Of a stretch of 64,000 nucleotides of DNA, positions 11,743-20,675 are shown one piece after another. The stretch lies in contig NC_067205.1 in the NCBI RefSeq assembly GCF_026262505.1, positions 2,604,001 through 2,668,000 on the forward strand. Direction: 5' to 3'. How positions within the stretch are numbered: the stretch's first letter is position 1; every line of letters starts with the position of its first letter. The position numbers and the translations under genes are program-made. Source of the stretch: Trichomonas vaginalis G3. Its lineage: Eukaryota; Parabasalia; Trichomonadida; Trichomonadidae. The notes below the pieces were generated by a model, which saw nothing but the letters and a program-made list of their open reading frames with translations, had not been told where the DNA came from and did not search any database.

Positions 11743-12045
11743 TCATAAAATGCTTGTTTTTGCATTCTCTACTGTATCTTCGAGTTCTTCTTCATCTAAC
11801 TTCTCATGAACTTTCTTATCTATGGAGTCCATAATATATTTGACATAAAATGCATACTTTACAGAGCACCATTCAACAACAAAATGAACGAGGTCAGGAT
11901 GTATGCAAATACCTTTGAATTCATTCATAAATGCCTTAGTAAACTCATAAAATGCTTGTTTTGAGGTTGAGCCACTTTTGGCTTGACCGTATTCTTTCAA
12001 CCAAAACTCAAGAATTTTCCTGCGTGAATTTTGTATAAAAAGCAA
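11743..12045 (-). pseudogene. Duplicated gene fragment, right arm copy 2
   Basis: Second copy of the segment at 11010. It is the true positional mirror of 875-1177, followed on both sides by the same ~25-bp repeat tract leading to the HNH gene. Confidence 0.5.
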
Positions 12046-12628
12046 CCGTCTGAATTCCGGCGGTTGTTATATTCTTCACAAAACATTTACGTTCATTACG
12101 ATGAAATCATGACAAAACATGTACGATGAAGTTTTGACAAAACATATACGAAGAAGTCTTGACAAAACATTTACGATGAAATCATGACAAAACATTTACG
12201 CTCATTACAATGAAGAAGTCATGACAAAACATATACGATTAAATCATGACAAAACATATACGATTAAATCATGACAAAACATATACGAAGAAGTCTTGAC
12301 AAAACATTTACGTTCATTACGATGAAATCATGACAAAACATGTACGATGAAGAAGTTTTGACAAAACATATACGATTAAATCATGACAAAACATTTACGA
12401 AGAAGTCTTGACAAAACATATACGTTCATTACGAAGAAGTCATGACAAAACATGTACGATGAAGTCATGACAAAACATATACGAAGAAGTCTTGACAAAA
12501 CATATACGAAGAAGTCTTGACAAAACATATACGATGAGGTCATGACAAAACATTTATGTTATACAGTAATGTTAGTCATGAATGTTTGTCCTACGTGTTG
12601 GCGTTAGTGTTGAAAAATAATGTTTGTC

Positions 12629-13333
12629 CTACATGAAGCCGTACAAGCGTTTGAATTTGTTTATGCATAAAATTACTCTCTTGTTTTCTGTATCTATCAT
12701 ACAAACATAAGCATCACCTGTTTTTGTAAAGTTTATATGAAGTTTTCGATAGTTAAGACCTGTATAATAATAGAATGCGTCCTCATTCTCAACATAGTAG
12801 TAGAACTCAAACGAATGCTTACCATAATCTGTTATTTCAACAGCTTCGTCAGATATTTCATCAACGAACTCATAAACTATATCGCCATACTTGCTTTTAT
12901 TTCTATTGTTTTCAGATTTAGAACACCAACGAAGGTTTGAGATTCTGTTGTCCGTTCTATCATGATTTATATGGTCTATTTCTTTCAAATTGTTTGGATT
13001 TTCAATCCACTGTTCTGCAATAATTCTATGCTTTAAGTACATTTTGTTGTTTAAACTAAGCTCAATATAACCATGATTATTTAAGCATTCACTCTTAATA
13101 TGTTTGTTTTTCTTTCGACGAATAGTAAAAGGATATGTCGTACAAATCTCATAATCTTCATGATTTCTCAATGTTTCCCATTGAGTTTGTTCCCCACTAA
13201 CGTTCTCATTGACGTCCTCAATATCTTCTTCCTCACTGAACTCGTCAATATTTTCACTAGCTCCTTCTGTAATGTTTTCATCGGCATTGTCATTGACTTC
13301 TTCTGTAATGTTAGATGTTGTTGTTTCGCTCAT
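12629..13333 (-). CDS. HNH homing-type endonuclease
   Basis: A 234-residue protein. Residues 1-50 are acidic, low complexity and rich in Asn/Glu/Thr. Residues ~51-76 (QWETLRNHEDYEICTTYPF) resemble a NUMOD4-type DNA-binding module. Residues ~100-147 carry the HNH_3 pattern: LKHRIIAEQW, then EIDHINHDRTDNRISNL, then WCSKSENNRNKSKY. This predicts a DNA-cleaving nuclease of the homing family. Residues ~165-234 form a separate domain ending LYGFM that resembles the small protein at 16991. The ATG at 13333 lies ~100 bases from the divergent helicase start at 13433, so the two may share a control region. A second, partial copy lies at 1-316. HNH assignment is secure; its biological target is unknown. 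Confidence 0.85.
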   Translation of the reverse strand: MSETTTSNITEEVNDNADENITEGASENIDEFSEEEDIEDVNENVSGEQTQWETLRNHEDYEICTTYPFTIRRKKNKHIKSECLNNHGYIELSLNNKMYLKHRIIAEQWIENPNNLKEIDHINHDRTDNRISNLRWCSKSENNRNKSKYGDIVYEFVDEISDEAVEITDYGKHSFEFYYYVENEDAFYYYTGLNYRKLHINFTKTGDAYVCMIDTENKRVILCINKFKRLYGFM

Positions 13334-13432
13334 GTTCTTTCACTAATGTTAAAAGTTATGTTGTACGAATTTTGAACAGAATTTAGAGCAGTTATGAAAC
13401 AATGAAGTACTTTTACGCTATTGAAAGGAACT

Positions 13433-15667
13433 ATGAGAGTGAAGTACATGACAGCAATGACAAAAGGAACTAATATCAAACCTAATGAAATCGCTCACGA
13501 GGACATAGAGCTTAACAAGTACTTTGTGGAGTATCTTATAAGTGAAGAGTATGTAAGACCTTACTTCATGTTTGACAGCATGAATGAGGATGTTATTTCA
13601 TGGTTAAAGAATATAAGCAATGTTTTCGGTAAGTACGTCATAGATGACAAAGGTCTTGTTGTATTTTATGAGACAGCAATACGAACACAGGAACTAATGG
13701 ATATTATGCATTCAACAGCAAAGAAAGGATTTAGTACTATTGGCATGAATGAACATTGCAGGAATGACATATACAACCTATGCTCACGAAAGCCTTACAC
13801 AAAAGCAATACAAATGATAGAACATAAGTGTCTAAGGTCAGCAAATGAAATCATTACTGTCAGTGGTTATGAAAGAACTGTTAGCAAAGATGAGTGGAAA
13901 CAGCTATTCATATTAAGGAAGGACGTTGCTGAACTAGTTAAACCTGTTGCACAAACATTGTTTCAGATAAGACCAGCAATGACTAAGAACCCTTTGACCT
14001 TAGTCAATGAGACCATAGAGGTTGAAGATAATGACATGAAAGAACTAGGAATGAATGAGAGAAGTTGTGAAGGATGTTTGAGTCAAAACACATGGTTCTT
14101 CAGAGCTGTTAAGAAACTTAGTAAAGAACGACAGAAATATTTTATAGAGAAGTATTGCAAAGGATGTGTAAATGAATTGCTTGAAATAGAACTTAGAGAC
14201 ACTTTCACACTAAAGGACTTGAGGAAAAATAAGTACATGAGTGAAGACGGTATTGACATAGCTAGTGTTATAAATGACTTAAGAAGATGTGTTGTCGTTA
14301 TTGACGGAGCACGTATGACATATCTAGTGAAAGATTATGATGGAATACGAGACACAACAACACTTGTGTCAGTAGATAGCAAGGAATTCAATAAGCTCAT
14401 GAAGAGTATTTATGTAGGACGTATTGAGGAGAAGGATGTGAACGCACTGATGATTTATGAAGCGGGTCAGAACAAGAACTATCTTATGAAGTCAGGCATG
14501 AGATTCTTTGACGAAAGAGATGACATTTATAGCTATTTCAGAGGATATGAGTATGAGGTACTGAATGAAGTAGATGAGAACGTTATTGAAGGATATTTGA
14601 AACATGTTCACGATGTCATATGTAATGAGGATGAAGAGCTTTATGAGTATGTTTTGAACTGGTTCGCCTACATCGTTCAAAATCCTTGTGGAAAGACTGG
14701 AACAGTACTTTTGTTAATAGGAAAGCAAGGAACTGGTAAGAATGTACTTAGTAATGTTCTATGCGAGCTCATTAGCAAGTACGCCAACAATAATATAACG
14801 GCAATAGAGAATGTGGTTGGTAGATTTAATGCTGCTATTGAGAACATGAAGCTCATCGTATGCAATGAACTAAGCTCATGCGATACGTCTAAGGTCATGA
14901 ACCACGACGCACTAAAGTCAATAGTAACAGAGACTCAGTTGGACTTAAATCAGAAGTGTCAGCCAGTAAGAAAGATAGAGAATGTTTGTAATATCATCAT
15001 GATATCTAACAACTTCAACTCAGTAAAGATTGACAAAGACGACAGAAGATTTGTTGTCATTGACGTAAGCAGCAGATACAAAGGAAATTACGAATATTTC
15101 TCAAATCTCATTGAAAGCTTTAATGAAGAGTTTTATTCAAACTTACTGACGTACTTCATGAAGAAATATTTAAGTGAATTTGATGTAAGGAAGATACCAT
15201 TCACCAGGGCTAAACAAGAACTCATCGAAATGAACAAAACACCTTACCAAATGTTTTACGAGGAGTTCTATGAAAAGTTTGTATCCGGATGGAATTGTAC
15301 AGAGTGCTACAGAAGATATAAAGAATTTGCGAAGGAGAATGAATTCTTTGCATGTAGTTCAAATGTATTTGGTGGCAAGATGAGAGAATTTGTGAAGAGA
15401 AGTAGAAAGCGAGACGGTTCTGCAAGAAGTTATATTTACGAAGCAAGTATGATATTAGAAGGTCGTGGAAAGAAAGAAACAGTGAATTATGAGGAAGTGC
15501 TTGAAAAATTCATGGAGTACATGGGAAGCAATATAACATACAACAAAGACATATACAGTGAGTTTAAGTACTATTGTGAACAGCATGAGATTGAAGTAAT
15601 GAGTAAAGGAGACTTTGAAACGCTTATGAAAGACAGTGAGGAGGTCGTTCATGCAATAATGAAATAG
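13433..15667 (+). CDS. SF3/D5-type helicase of a virus-like element
   Basis: About 744 codons from the ATG at 13433. Motifs of an SF3 (D5-like) replicative helicase: Walker A GKQGTGKN at ~430, Walker B KLIVCNE at ~473, motif C IIMISNN at ~520 and the arginine-finger region DRRFVV at ~537. The N-terminal ~400 residues show no primase signature. That differs from the primase-helicase of Polinton copy 1 (29957), though the C-terminal helicase halves share motifs and the flanking block ending in YFMxxYLSxFxVRxIP. The gene is divergent from the HNH nuclease. It presumably unwinds element DNA during replication. Coding-like sequence rich in short repeats continues downstream to about 16004, so the element here looks slightly broken. 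I see no capsid gene for it in the window. Confidence 0.85.
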   Translation: MRVKYMTAMTKGTNIKPNEIAHEDIELNKYFVEYLISEEYVRPYFMFDSMNEDVISWLKNISNVFGKYVIDDKGLVVFYETAIRTQELMDIMHSTAKKGFSTIGMNEHCRNDIYNLCSRKPYTKAIQMIEHKCLRSANEIITVSGYERTVSKDEWKQLFILRKDVAELVKPVAQTLFQIRPAMTKNPLTLVNETIEVEDNDMKELGMNERSCEGCLSQNTWFFRAVKKLSKERQKYFIEKYCKGCVNELLEIELRDTFTLKDLRKNKYMSEDGIDIASVINDLRRCVVVIDGARMTYLVKDYDGIRDTTTLVSVDSKEFNKLMKSIYVGRIEEKDVNALMIYEAGQNKNYLMKSGMRFFDERDDIYSYFRGYEYEVLNEVDENVIEGYLKHVHDVICNEDEELYEYVLNWFAYIVQNPCGKTGTVLLLIGKQGTGKNVLSNVLCELISKYANNNITAIENVVGRFNAAIENMKLIVCNELSSCDTSKVMNHDALKSIVTETQLDLNQKCQPVRKIENVCNIIMISNNFNSVKIDKDDRRFVVIDVSSRYKGNYEYFSNLIESFNEEFYSNLLTYFMKKYLSEFDVRKIPFTRAKQELIEMNKTPYQMFYEEFYEKFVSGWNCTECYRRYKEFAKENEFFACSSNVFGGKMREFVKRSRKRDGSARSYIYEASMILEGRGKKETVNYEEVLEKFMEYMGSNITYNKDIYSEFKYYCEQHEIEVMSKGDFETLMKDSEEVVHAIMK

Positions 15668-16004
15668 TTCATGAGAACAGTGAGGAGGTCGTTCATGAGA
15701 ACAGTGTTGAAATAGTTCATGAGAACAGTGAGGAGGTCATACATGAGAACAGTGATGAAATAGTTCACGATGTCGTTCGTGAAGAAGCCATTGCAACAAA
15801 GAATGTTATAAAGGATTTCATAGAACTTAACAAGGAGGAGTTTAAAGAAGGCTATGAAGTGAAAAGATGTGAAGAAGATTTCTTGGCGTATTTGAAGAAA
15901 AAGAGACTAAAGCCAATGGCTCAAAATAAGTTTCAATCGATGTTTGAAAAGAAACGTTTGAGCTATGGTGGTGTAAGAAGCACATATTACTTTGTTAAGA
16001 AGTG
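15668..16004 (+). repeat. Short direct repeats plus coding-like tail after the helicase
   Basis: GTTCATGAGAACAGTG and its variants recur five times between ~15669 and 15760, alternating GAGGAGGTC and GAAATAGTTC. Charged coding-like sequence follows (KKKRLKPMAQNKF). It is fossil material related to the helicase gene's 3' region. Confidence 0.55.
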
Positions 16005-16046
16005 AGGACATTTATTTTTGTCGTTAGTGAGAGAATAAATTAAATC

Positions 16047-16475
16047 ATGAACTTTGCCATGGTCTCTGTCCCTAGTAGTTTTCATTAAGTTCTGGAAATA
16101 ATGAAAGTCATAAACTTTGCCATGGTCTCTGTCCCTAGTAGTTTTCATTATCTCACAGAGTTAATGAAAGTCATACTTTCTATCAGATGAAGCATGCAGA
16201 TGAACATAACGAAAGTTAGTGAGTTTGCCACGAGTTATGAATAAAATATTGGCATATTAGATGAGATAGCTGATGAAACAGATGAAGATAAATTAAATCT
16301 TGGACTTTGCCACACTCTGTCCCTAGTTCCTCAAAATCCTTGACAACGTTGCTTAGAAATTTTGGTTCAAAACCTCATCTGATTTTAATCTGTTATGCTA
16401 ACCTGTTAAGTTTCGCGAGATTATAAATGTCATGGAGTTATATAAAAAGGAGGGACAGCTAGGGACACTGGAAGT
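16047..16475 (+). repeat. Direct and inverted repeats in the spacer before the 80-residue gene
   Basis: A unit containing ACTTTGCCATGGTCTCTGTC and CCTAGTAGTTTTCATTA occurs at ~16051 and again at ~16113 (62-base offset). Shorter versions lie at ~16220 (GTTTGCCACGAG) and ~16304 (ACTTTGCCACACTCTGTCCC). An inverted GGGACAGCTAGGGACA lies at ~16453. No gene is visible between 16005 and 16562. The pattern resembles binding-site clusters in a control or replication region; that is inference only. Confidence 0.55.
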
Positions 16476-16562
16476 ACTTGTAAGGCTATCTGTTAAGATT
16501 GCATGAAATACTAAAAAGTCATGAAATCCATTATCGCTGTGCTAGCTTCACCTTAGAGTAAA

Positions 16563-16805
16563 ATGACGACTAAAGTCACTGAAGCAATGAAACAAAAGTT
16601 TTTGGTAGAATACATTAAATCAGGAATTATTCCAGAAGGTTTTTACATTCATACTATGAAGGATGGTAGAGTTCAGTTTAGAAAGATAAAGCAACCATTA
16701 GATAAAGAAGGAATTTTGAGAAAGATTAAACTTCATGAGGACAACATTGCTGAACTTAAGAAGAAGTTAGAAGAGTTGGAGAAAGCAGACGACAGTGAGG
16801 AATAA
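16563..16805 (+). CDS. Small coiled-coil protein, 80 residues
   Basis: ATG at 16563, 80 codons. The N-terminal half (MTTKVTEAMKQKFLVEYIK) is mixed; the C-terminal half (LRKIKLHEDNIAELKKKLEE) has a clear heptad pattern and an acidic end, so a short coiled coil is likely. It lies between the repeat-rich spacer and a 12-bp array, in the same direction as the helicase and the 94-residue gene. No family recognised; possibly an oligomeric DNA-binding or scaffold protein of the same element. Confidence 0.65.
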   Translation: MTTKVTEAMKQKFLVEYIKSGIIPEGFYIHTMKDGRVQFRKIKQPLDKEGILRKIKLHEDNIAELKKKLEELEKADDSEE

Positions 16806-16814
16806 AGCAATGAA

Positions 16815-16885
16815 TTCAACAGGGTAGAAATGAGGTTAGAAATGAGGTTAGAAATCGGGTTAGAAATCGGGTTAGATCTCACCAC
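16815..16885 (+). repeat. 12-bp array outside the palindrome
   Basis: Five tandem 12-base units (AGGGTAGAAATG, then two AGGTTAGAAATG-like and two CGGGTTAGAAAT-like) end in TTAGATCTCACCACTTCACC. This is the same family as the arrays in the palindrome arms and ties this gene block to the palindrome as one element. Confidence 0.8.
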
Positions 16886-16990
16886 TTCACCTAAATTTAT
16901 TTTTGTGCTATGTTTTCATACGTGTGAGGGTGGTGAGATCATTTATTTTTATTTTATTTTTTAAAATTATTTTTATTTTATTTGGATGTA

Positions 16991-17275
16991 ATGACAGAAC
17001 AAAAGCAACTCATACAAATCAAAACATATAACAAACATACATTTAAACATTTATTCTTCCTTCCTGAGCATAACATGTTCTTTCAAATACATCCGAGACC
17101 AGTTGACTTTTCATTGACTGTTTATAAAGATAGAAATAGTTATATCATTAAACCATACGATGACGAAGGTAAGTTATGTAAATTGTACGTTAAGAAGTTA
17201 GAGAAAGTTTATGGCTTCAAGTATGACTACAATAGGGTTAACACTGATGATGAAGATATTGAGGAAAATTTATGA
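16991..17275 (+). CDS. Stand-alone relative of the HNH nuclease C-terminal domain
   Basis: 94 codons from the ATG at 16991 (MTEQKQLIQIKTYNKHTF), preceded by a T-rich upstream tract. Residues ~15-80 align with residues ~165-234 of the nuclease at 12629: NKHTF/GKHSF, then an aromatic run, then a beta-rich block ending KVYGF/RLYGF. The nuclease domains themselves are absent. The protein could bind the same DNA or partner as the nuclease without cutting, for example as a regulator; that role is inference. The acidic C-end DDEDIEE recalls the acidic N-end of the nuclease. Confidence 0.65.
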   Translation: MTEQKQLIQIKTYNKHTFKHLFFLPEHNMFFQIHPRPVDFSLTVYKDRNSYIIKPYDDEGKLCKLYVKKLEKVYGFKYDYNRVNTDDEDIEENL

Positions 17276-17410
17276 GAACATTAGTGAAGTTGTTAGTGAG
17301 AACGATAGTGAGGTGAAATTGTTGGCGGCTTTGTAAATATTTAAGGTTAAGTTAGTTTTTGCGTTCATGTTGTAAAATATACGTTAACGGTTTCGTAAAG
17401 TGTCAAATTC

Positions 17411-17459
17411 ACAAGTATTGGGTAAGGTGGAACGCAGTGCCACCATACCCAAGACTTGT
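17411..17459. repeat. Strong hairpin, 20-bp arms
   Basis: Arms 17411-17430 and 17440-17459 pair with two mismatches around a 9-base loop (AACGCAGTG). It is GC-richer than its surroundings. It may be a terminator-like structure after the 94-residue gene or the remnant of a small inverted-repeat element. Confidence 0.75.
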
Positions 17460-17580
17460 ATACCAACCATTGTAACTGGTTTGAAATTGTTTTGGATTCA
17501 TATTGAGAGTCCAATACAATTTTTGAACCCCACATTTGTAATTTTCATAAGAATTCTGAACCTTCAAAATTAATTTTGCA

Positions 17581-17645
17581 AATTACCTCAGACTTTTCAG
17601 AGGATTGAGTTGCCACTCAATCCTCTGAAATAGTCTGTGGTAATT
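17581..17645. repeat. Strong hairpin, ~30-bp arms
   Basis: Arms 17581-17610 and 17615-17645 pair with one mismatch and one unpaired base around the loop TGCC; the core is TTCAGAGGATTGAGT. It is unrelated in sequence to the hairpin at 17411. No flanking gene uses it obviously. Confidence 0.75.
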
Positions 17646-17659
17646 TTTAGTCTCTACAC

Positions 17660-19740
17660 TATTTCAATATAAGCTCCATTTTTAAACAGTTTTTAAAAAT
17701 CGAGCATTGAAAAGTGTGATGAGACTCTGGAGTTAATTCCTCTTGTGGAGGACCACTTTTAATTTTTGGTGTACCACCGATTTCTTTGAATGCTTTTTTG
17801 AGAGTATTTCTTGAAATTTGTTTGAAAATTGTAACATTTTGATAAGAATATGGAACTTTTTTCAAAACTGTTGCGTATGTTAACTCACCATAAGGATGTC
17901 AATTCAGAAAATTGTTTTCATTTTAGGAGAATATAATTTTCCTTTTCGAAAATTTAAAAAGTGAGACGCGCAGGATTCGAACTTTTTTAAAAGTTGATTT
18001 AAATATATTCTAGTGTGGATTCTAAGGATAATATCATATTTAAAATAAGAATATACTAGTTTAGGTGGTATAATTTTTTTCGATAAATTTGAGAGCATGT
18101 ACGTTTAGGACATCAAAAGTGTCAATTCGCTCAGCGAAAGCTGAGCTAGCTTCGTTCTCGAAAGAATAGGGAAGGAGTGAAAGAGAGTGATACAGATGTT
18201 GACACATTCATATCATTTCAACAAATTTTGATCAAATTGAAATGCAATGAAATTCAATTCACTTCATATCCTTCAGTCAGTACATTGACATCCTTCTACA
18301 TCACAATGATAACTCGTGCATCAATAGTTCTACAACTAACTCAGAAAAAACAAGATTTTTACTTCCAGCTTACAGCTTTTAAAAAGTTTCGATGATAAAA
18401 ATCACTCTACTCTTGTTTATCGATATGTGTGATAGTAGGTAAACGTATTCTTATCGATATTAATAAAAATATTTTTACGAAAATCTGAACCAATTACAGA
18501 GTTATTCATAAAGTTTATGATAACTGTAATTACTTCATCTTTGTTTTATATTTGAATAAACAATTTAATTTAATTTGCATAATTTTTTTTAGTTGAAAGA
18601 CAGGAAACTTAGTTGAGTTTGTATTATTTTTATTGTTCAATTCATTGTATATGTGAGTGATCCAGATATTTAAGATATTTAGAAAAAAATTATTAATTTG
18701 ATTAACAAATTTTAATCAAAATAGCAAAAATCTATTTGATAGCTGTAAGCAAAGAATAATTTCTATTTCAACCAAAATCACTTATTTTCATCTAAACGTA
18801 TAAAATTGTCAATTTTATGAGAATAAATTTAAAATCTCATGAAATATAAAGGAGAGTAATATTTTTCAATTTTTTTTCTTTCTCTCAAATATTTTCTATT
18901 GGGAATTTTCTTGTTATCAAAAAATAATTTTAATATTTGTTTATTTCATTACATACAATAAAATTTTAAAAACTCTATTTCTTCACAAGAAAATTTTTTT
19001 CCTTCATATGAAGAAACATTTTGTTCTCCATTTGATGCTGAGTCTAAATCTCGATTTTTGAATTTTCTTCTTTCCAAATTTCTTTTTTCCAAATTAGAAG
19101 TTTAATTCAAATTTTCAATAGTTTATATATTTTCTCAAACCGTCTCAGATTTTCTCACTTTTTAGGGATTTTCTCTCAAAATATACAAAAATAGTAATAT
19201 CAATACATGTGTCTAATATACTTTAAAACCATCGTGACAAAATTCAAAAACGAAGAGTTCTTCTCTCCAAATTTTTTTCAAAATCAAAAAAATGAGATAA
19301 AAAAATACGTTTGGAAAATTCATTTTTAGCATTTTAGGAATTTTCTCACTTTTCTTCCAAATGGACATCCTTACTCACCACTTTCAAGTTTTTCATACAT
19401 ATATCTTACCCATTCATTTGGAATACGAGGTCTCGAGTTTTCGTTCATTTTTTTTACTTTACAAAACTGTTTATTTTTCAGAATTTTTAAATTTGAAAAA
19501 ATCCATTCTATATCTGATAAATAATATATTATTTTTCAATCAAAATATTTTGATTATCATCTCAAAAGTGTTCTCAAAACCTAGTTTTTCTTATTTTGGA
19601 TAATCTTAATATTTATATTATTATAAACTAATTGAACACCATATGTTTTTGTATACTTTTACAAAAAAATTGATAGATTTGTGATACTTTCCCCGACGAT
19701 AAAATTGAATAGCTTACATTTTGACAGAACTTAATATGGA
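17660..19740. other. AT-rich stretch without supported genes
   Basis: About 2 kb of very AT-rich DNA with poly-T and poly-A runs. Short open frames are present but have no coding character, repeats or family likeness. The only structured part is a double hairpin at 18129-18162 (GCTCAGC-gaaa-GCTGAGC, then TTCG-ttct-CGAA). This is probably host intergenic DNA between two elements. Confidence 0.5.
18129..18162. repeat. Double hairpin in intergenic DNA
   Basis: A 7-bp perfect stem (GCTCAGC/GCTGAGC, loop GAAA) is followed after TAGC by a 4-bp stem (TTCG/CGAA). Its two-stem architecture recalls the double-hairpin insertions found inside Polinton genes, but the sequence differs. Confidence 0.5.
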
Positions 19741-19749
19741 ACAATATAG

Positions 19750-19980
19750 ATGATGTCGGATATTCCGCGATTAATTAAACATTGTTTAAATCCTGAATGG
19801 GTTAAACTTCAATTTAAAAATGAAGATTGTGAATTATTAAATGAATATGAAAGCCAAAATAAGCTAATGAGGTATAAATATAATGATAAAGAATATTTAA
19901 TTTCATGGAATCAATGGAGTCATAATCAAAGACCTCATAAACGAGAAGAAGAAATTGATGAGTTCAACATTGAACTTTAA
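19750..19980 (+). CDS. DUF723-like domain protein, single repeat (terminal repeat of copy 1)
   Basis: 76 residues. Residues ~1-60 equal the N-terminus of the 196-residue gene at 39112, because both lie in the inverted end repeats. The pattern FKNEDCELLNEYES, LMRYKY, YLISWNQW, RPHK matches the DUF723-type module seen beside homing-nuclease domains in large DNA viruses and phages (general form: FKKEGYELL, KLKYKC, YEISWNNF). The usual zinc cysteines of that module are not seen. The last residues (DEFNIEL) resemble instead the end of the gene at 53904. A role in DNA binding is inference. Confidence 0.5.
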   Translation: MMSDIPRLIKHCLNPEWVKLQFKNEDCELLNEYESQNKLMRYKYNDKEYLISWNQWSHNQRPHKREEEIDEFNIEL

Positions 19981-19984
19981 GAAA

Positions 19985-20353
19985 CTAATGATTATTTGAA
20001 TTTATGATATCAATTATCTGATTTATTCTTTCTTCAATCTCTTCTATTCTTTTTGTTAAATCATCAATTTTCATTAATGAGGTGATTCTTGATTGAGGAA
20101 TAGATTTCAAACTAACCACCCCTTTTATTTTTGAAATTTTGAATCCATCAACTTTAAACATTTTATTCAATTTACACGTTGTCAATTCTTCAAATAATTT
20201 TTTATTATTAGCATAATAGTCATTAAATTCTTCAACAGATGAAAAAATTTTTATTTCAGTAATTGGTTTAACAACGTTTATTTTTTGTTGAACATTTTCA
20301 CTTTCATTTATTTCTTCCTCCTCTGTTTCATTTATTTTTAAAATCGGTTTCAT
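19985..20353 (-). CDS. Polinton small acidic coiled-coil protein, copy 1
   Basis: 122 residues starting MKPILKINETEEEEINESEN. The middle has VEEFNDYYANNKKLFEEL; the C-terminal ~25 residues (KRIEEIEERINQIIDIIN) form a short coiled coil. The counterpart in copy 2 is at 53527-53907. It lies convergent with the gene at 19750 and divergent from the small glycine-rich gene, within the virion-gene half of the element. No known family; structural role possible. Confidence 0.6.
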   Translation of the reverse strand: MKPILKINETEEEEINESENVQQKINVVKPITEIKIFSSVEEFNDYYANNKKLFEELTTCKLNKMFKVDGFKISKIKGVVSLKSIPQSRITSLMKIDDLTKRIEEIEERINQIIDIINSNNH

Positions 20354-20384
20354 TTATTATTAAATAAAAATTAGAATATAAGTG

Positions 20385-20657
20385 ATGAAATATATTTTTT
20401 TAATTAATATTAAATCAGAAATAGCTGCAGGATTCTTTAAAAAATTATGGGATGGAATTAAGAAAGCTGCGGGTTGGGTTCATAAAAAGATTATTAAACC
20501 CGTTGCAAACTTTTTGGCACCAGTAGCGAAAACGGCAGGAACTATCATAGGTGGAGTATTAGGTACTAAAGCAGGTAATCCAGCGATGGGAGCACAAGCA
20601 GGTAACGCAGTTGGTGGAATTGCTGAAGGAATACTTAATAAAATAGGAGGTAGATAG
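20385..20657 (+). CDS. Small membrane-active-type virion peptide (glycine-rich), copy 1
   Basis: About 80 residues in the conserved part: AAGFFKKLWDGIKKAAGW amphipathic helix, then a basic stretch, then a Gly/Ala-rich hydrophobic segment (TIIGGVLGTKAGNPAMG). The copy-2 counterpart is at 53223. The helix pattern of Lys on one face and Phe/Trp/Ile on the other is that of membrane-lytic helices such as the one in adenovirus protein VI. By position (next to the capsid gene) it is a candidate minor capsid or membrane-penetration peptide. Inference from composition only. Confidence 0.55.
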   Translation: MKYIFLINIKSEIAAGFFKKLWDGIKKAAGWVHKKIIKPVANFLAPVAKTAGTIIGGVLGTKAGNPAMGAQAGNAVGGIAEGILNKIGGR

Positions 20658-20675
20658 TGGAAAAATAAATTATTT

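Larger units (their letters stand above)
5810..12560 (-). repeat. Dispersed 25-bp repeats, right arm
   Basis: The same 25-base family lies in reverse orientation (TGACAAAACAT core), with the same spacers and interleaved arrays. The repeats stop just before the HNH gene end, at the conserved junction sequence near 12560-12628. That junction recurs at 317-385 in the left arm. No large gene is supported between 5810 and 12628. Confidence 0.85.
5724..12944 (-). repeat. Right arm of giant imperfect palindrome
   Basis: This is the reverse complement of 1-5404 but ~1.8 kb longer. A segment of ~1.2 kb is repeated (the GTCACC block near 7176 recurs near 8381), and a ~733-bp segment with the gene fragment is repeated (11010 and 11743). 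The arm ends inside the HNH gene, which continues to 13333. Near-identity of the outer arms means a recent inversion/duplication or ongoing gene conversion between arms. Confidence 0.9.

Noticed and set aside
355-12560. CRISPR array
   Set aside because: The 25-bp units run head to tail or with a fixed short spacer; there are no unique spacers, no cas genes and the host is eukaryotic.
12737-12940. 67-residue plus-strand frame (also 5-208 on the minus strand)
   Set aside because: Antisense shadow of the HNH gene.
17961-17985. tRNA gene (TTCGAATCC-like box on the minus strand)
   Set aside because: Only the T-loop box is present; the T-stem does not pair and no matching acceptor or anticodon arm is found upstream.
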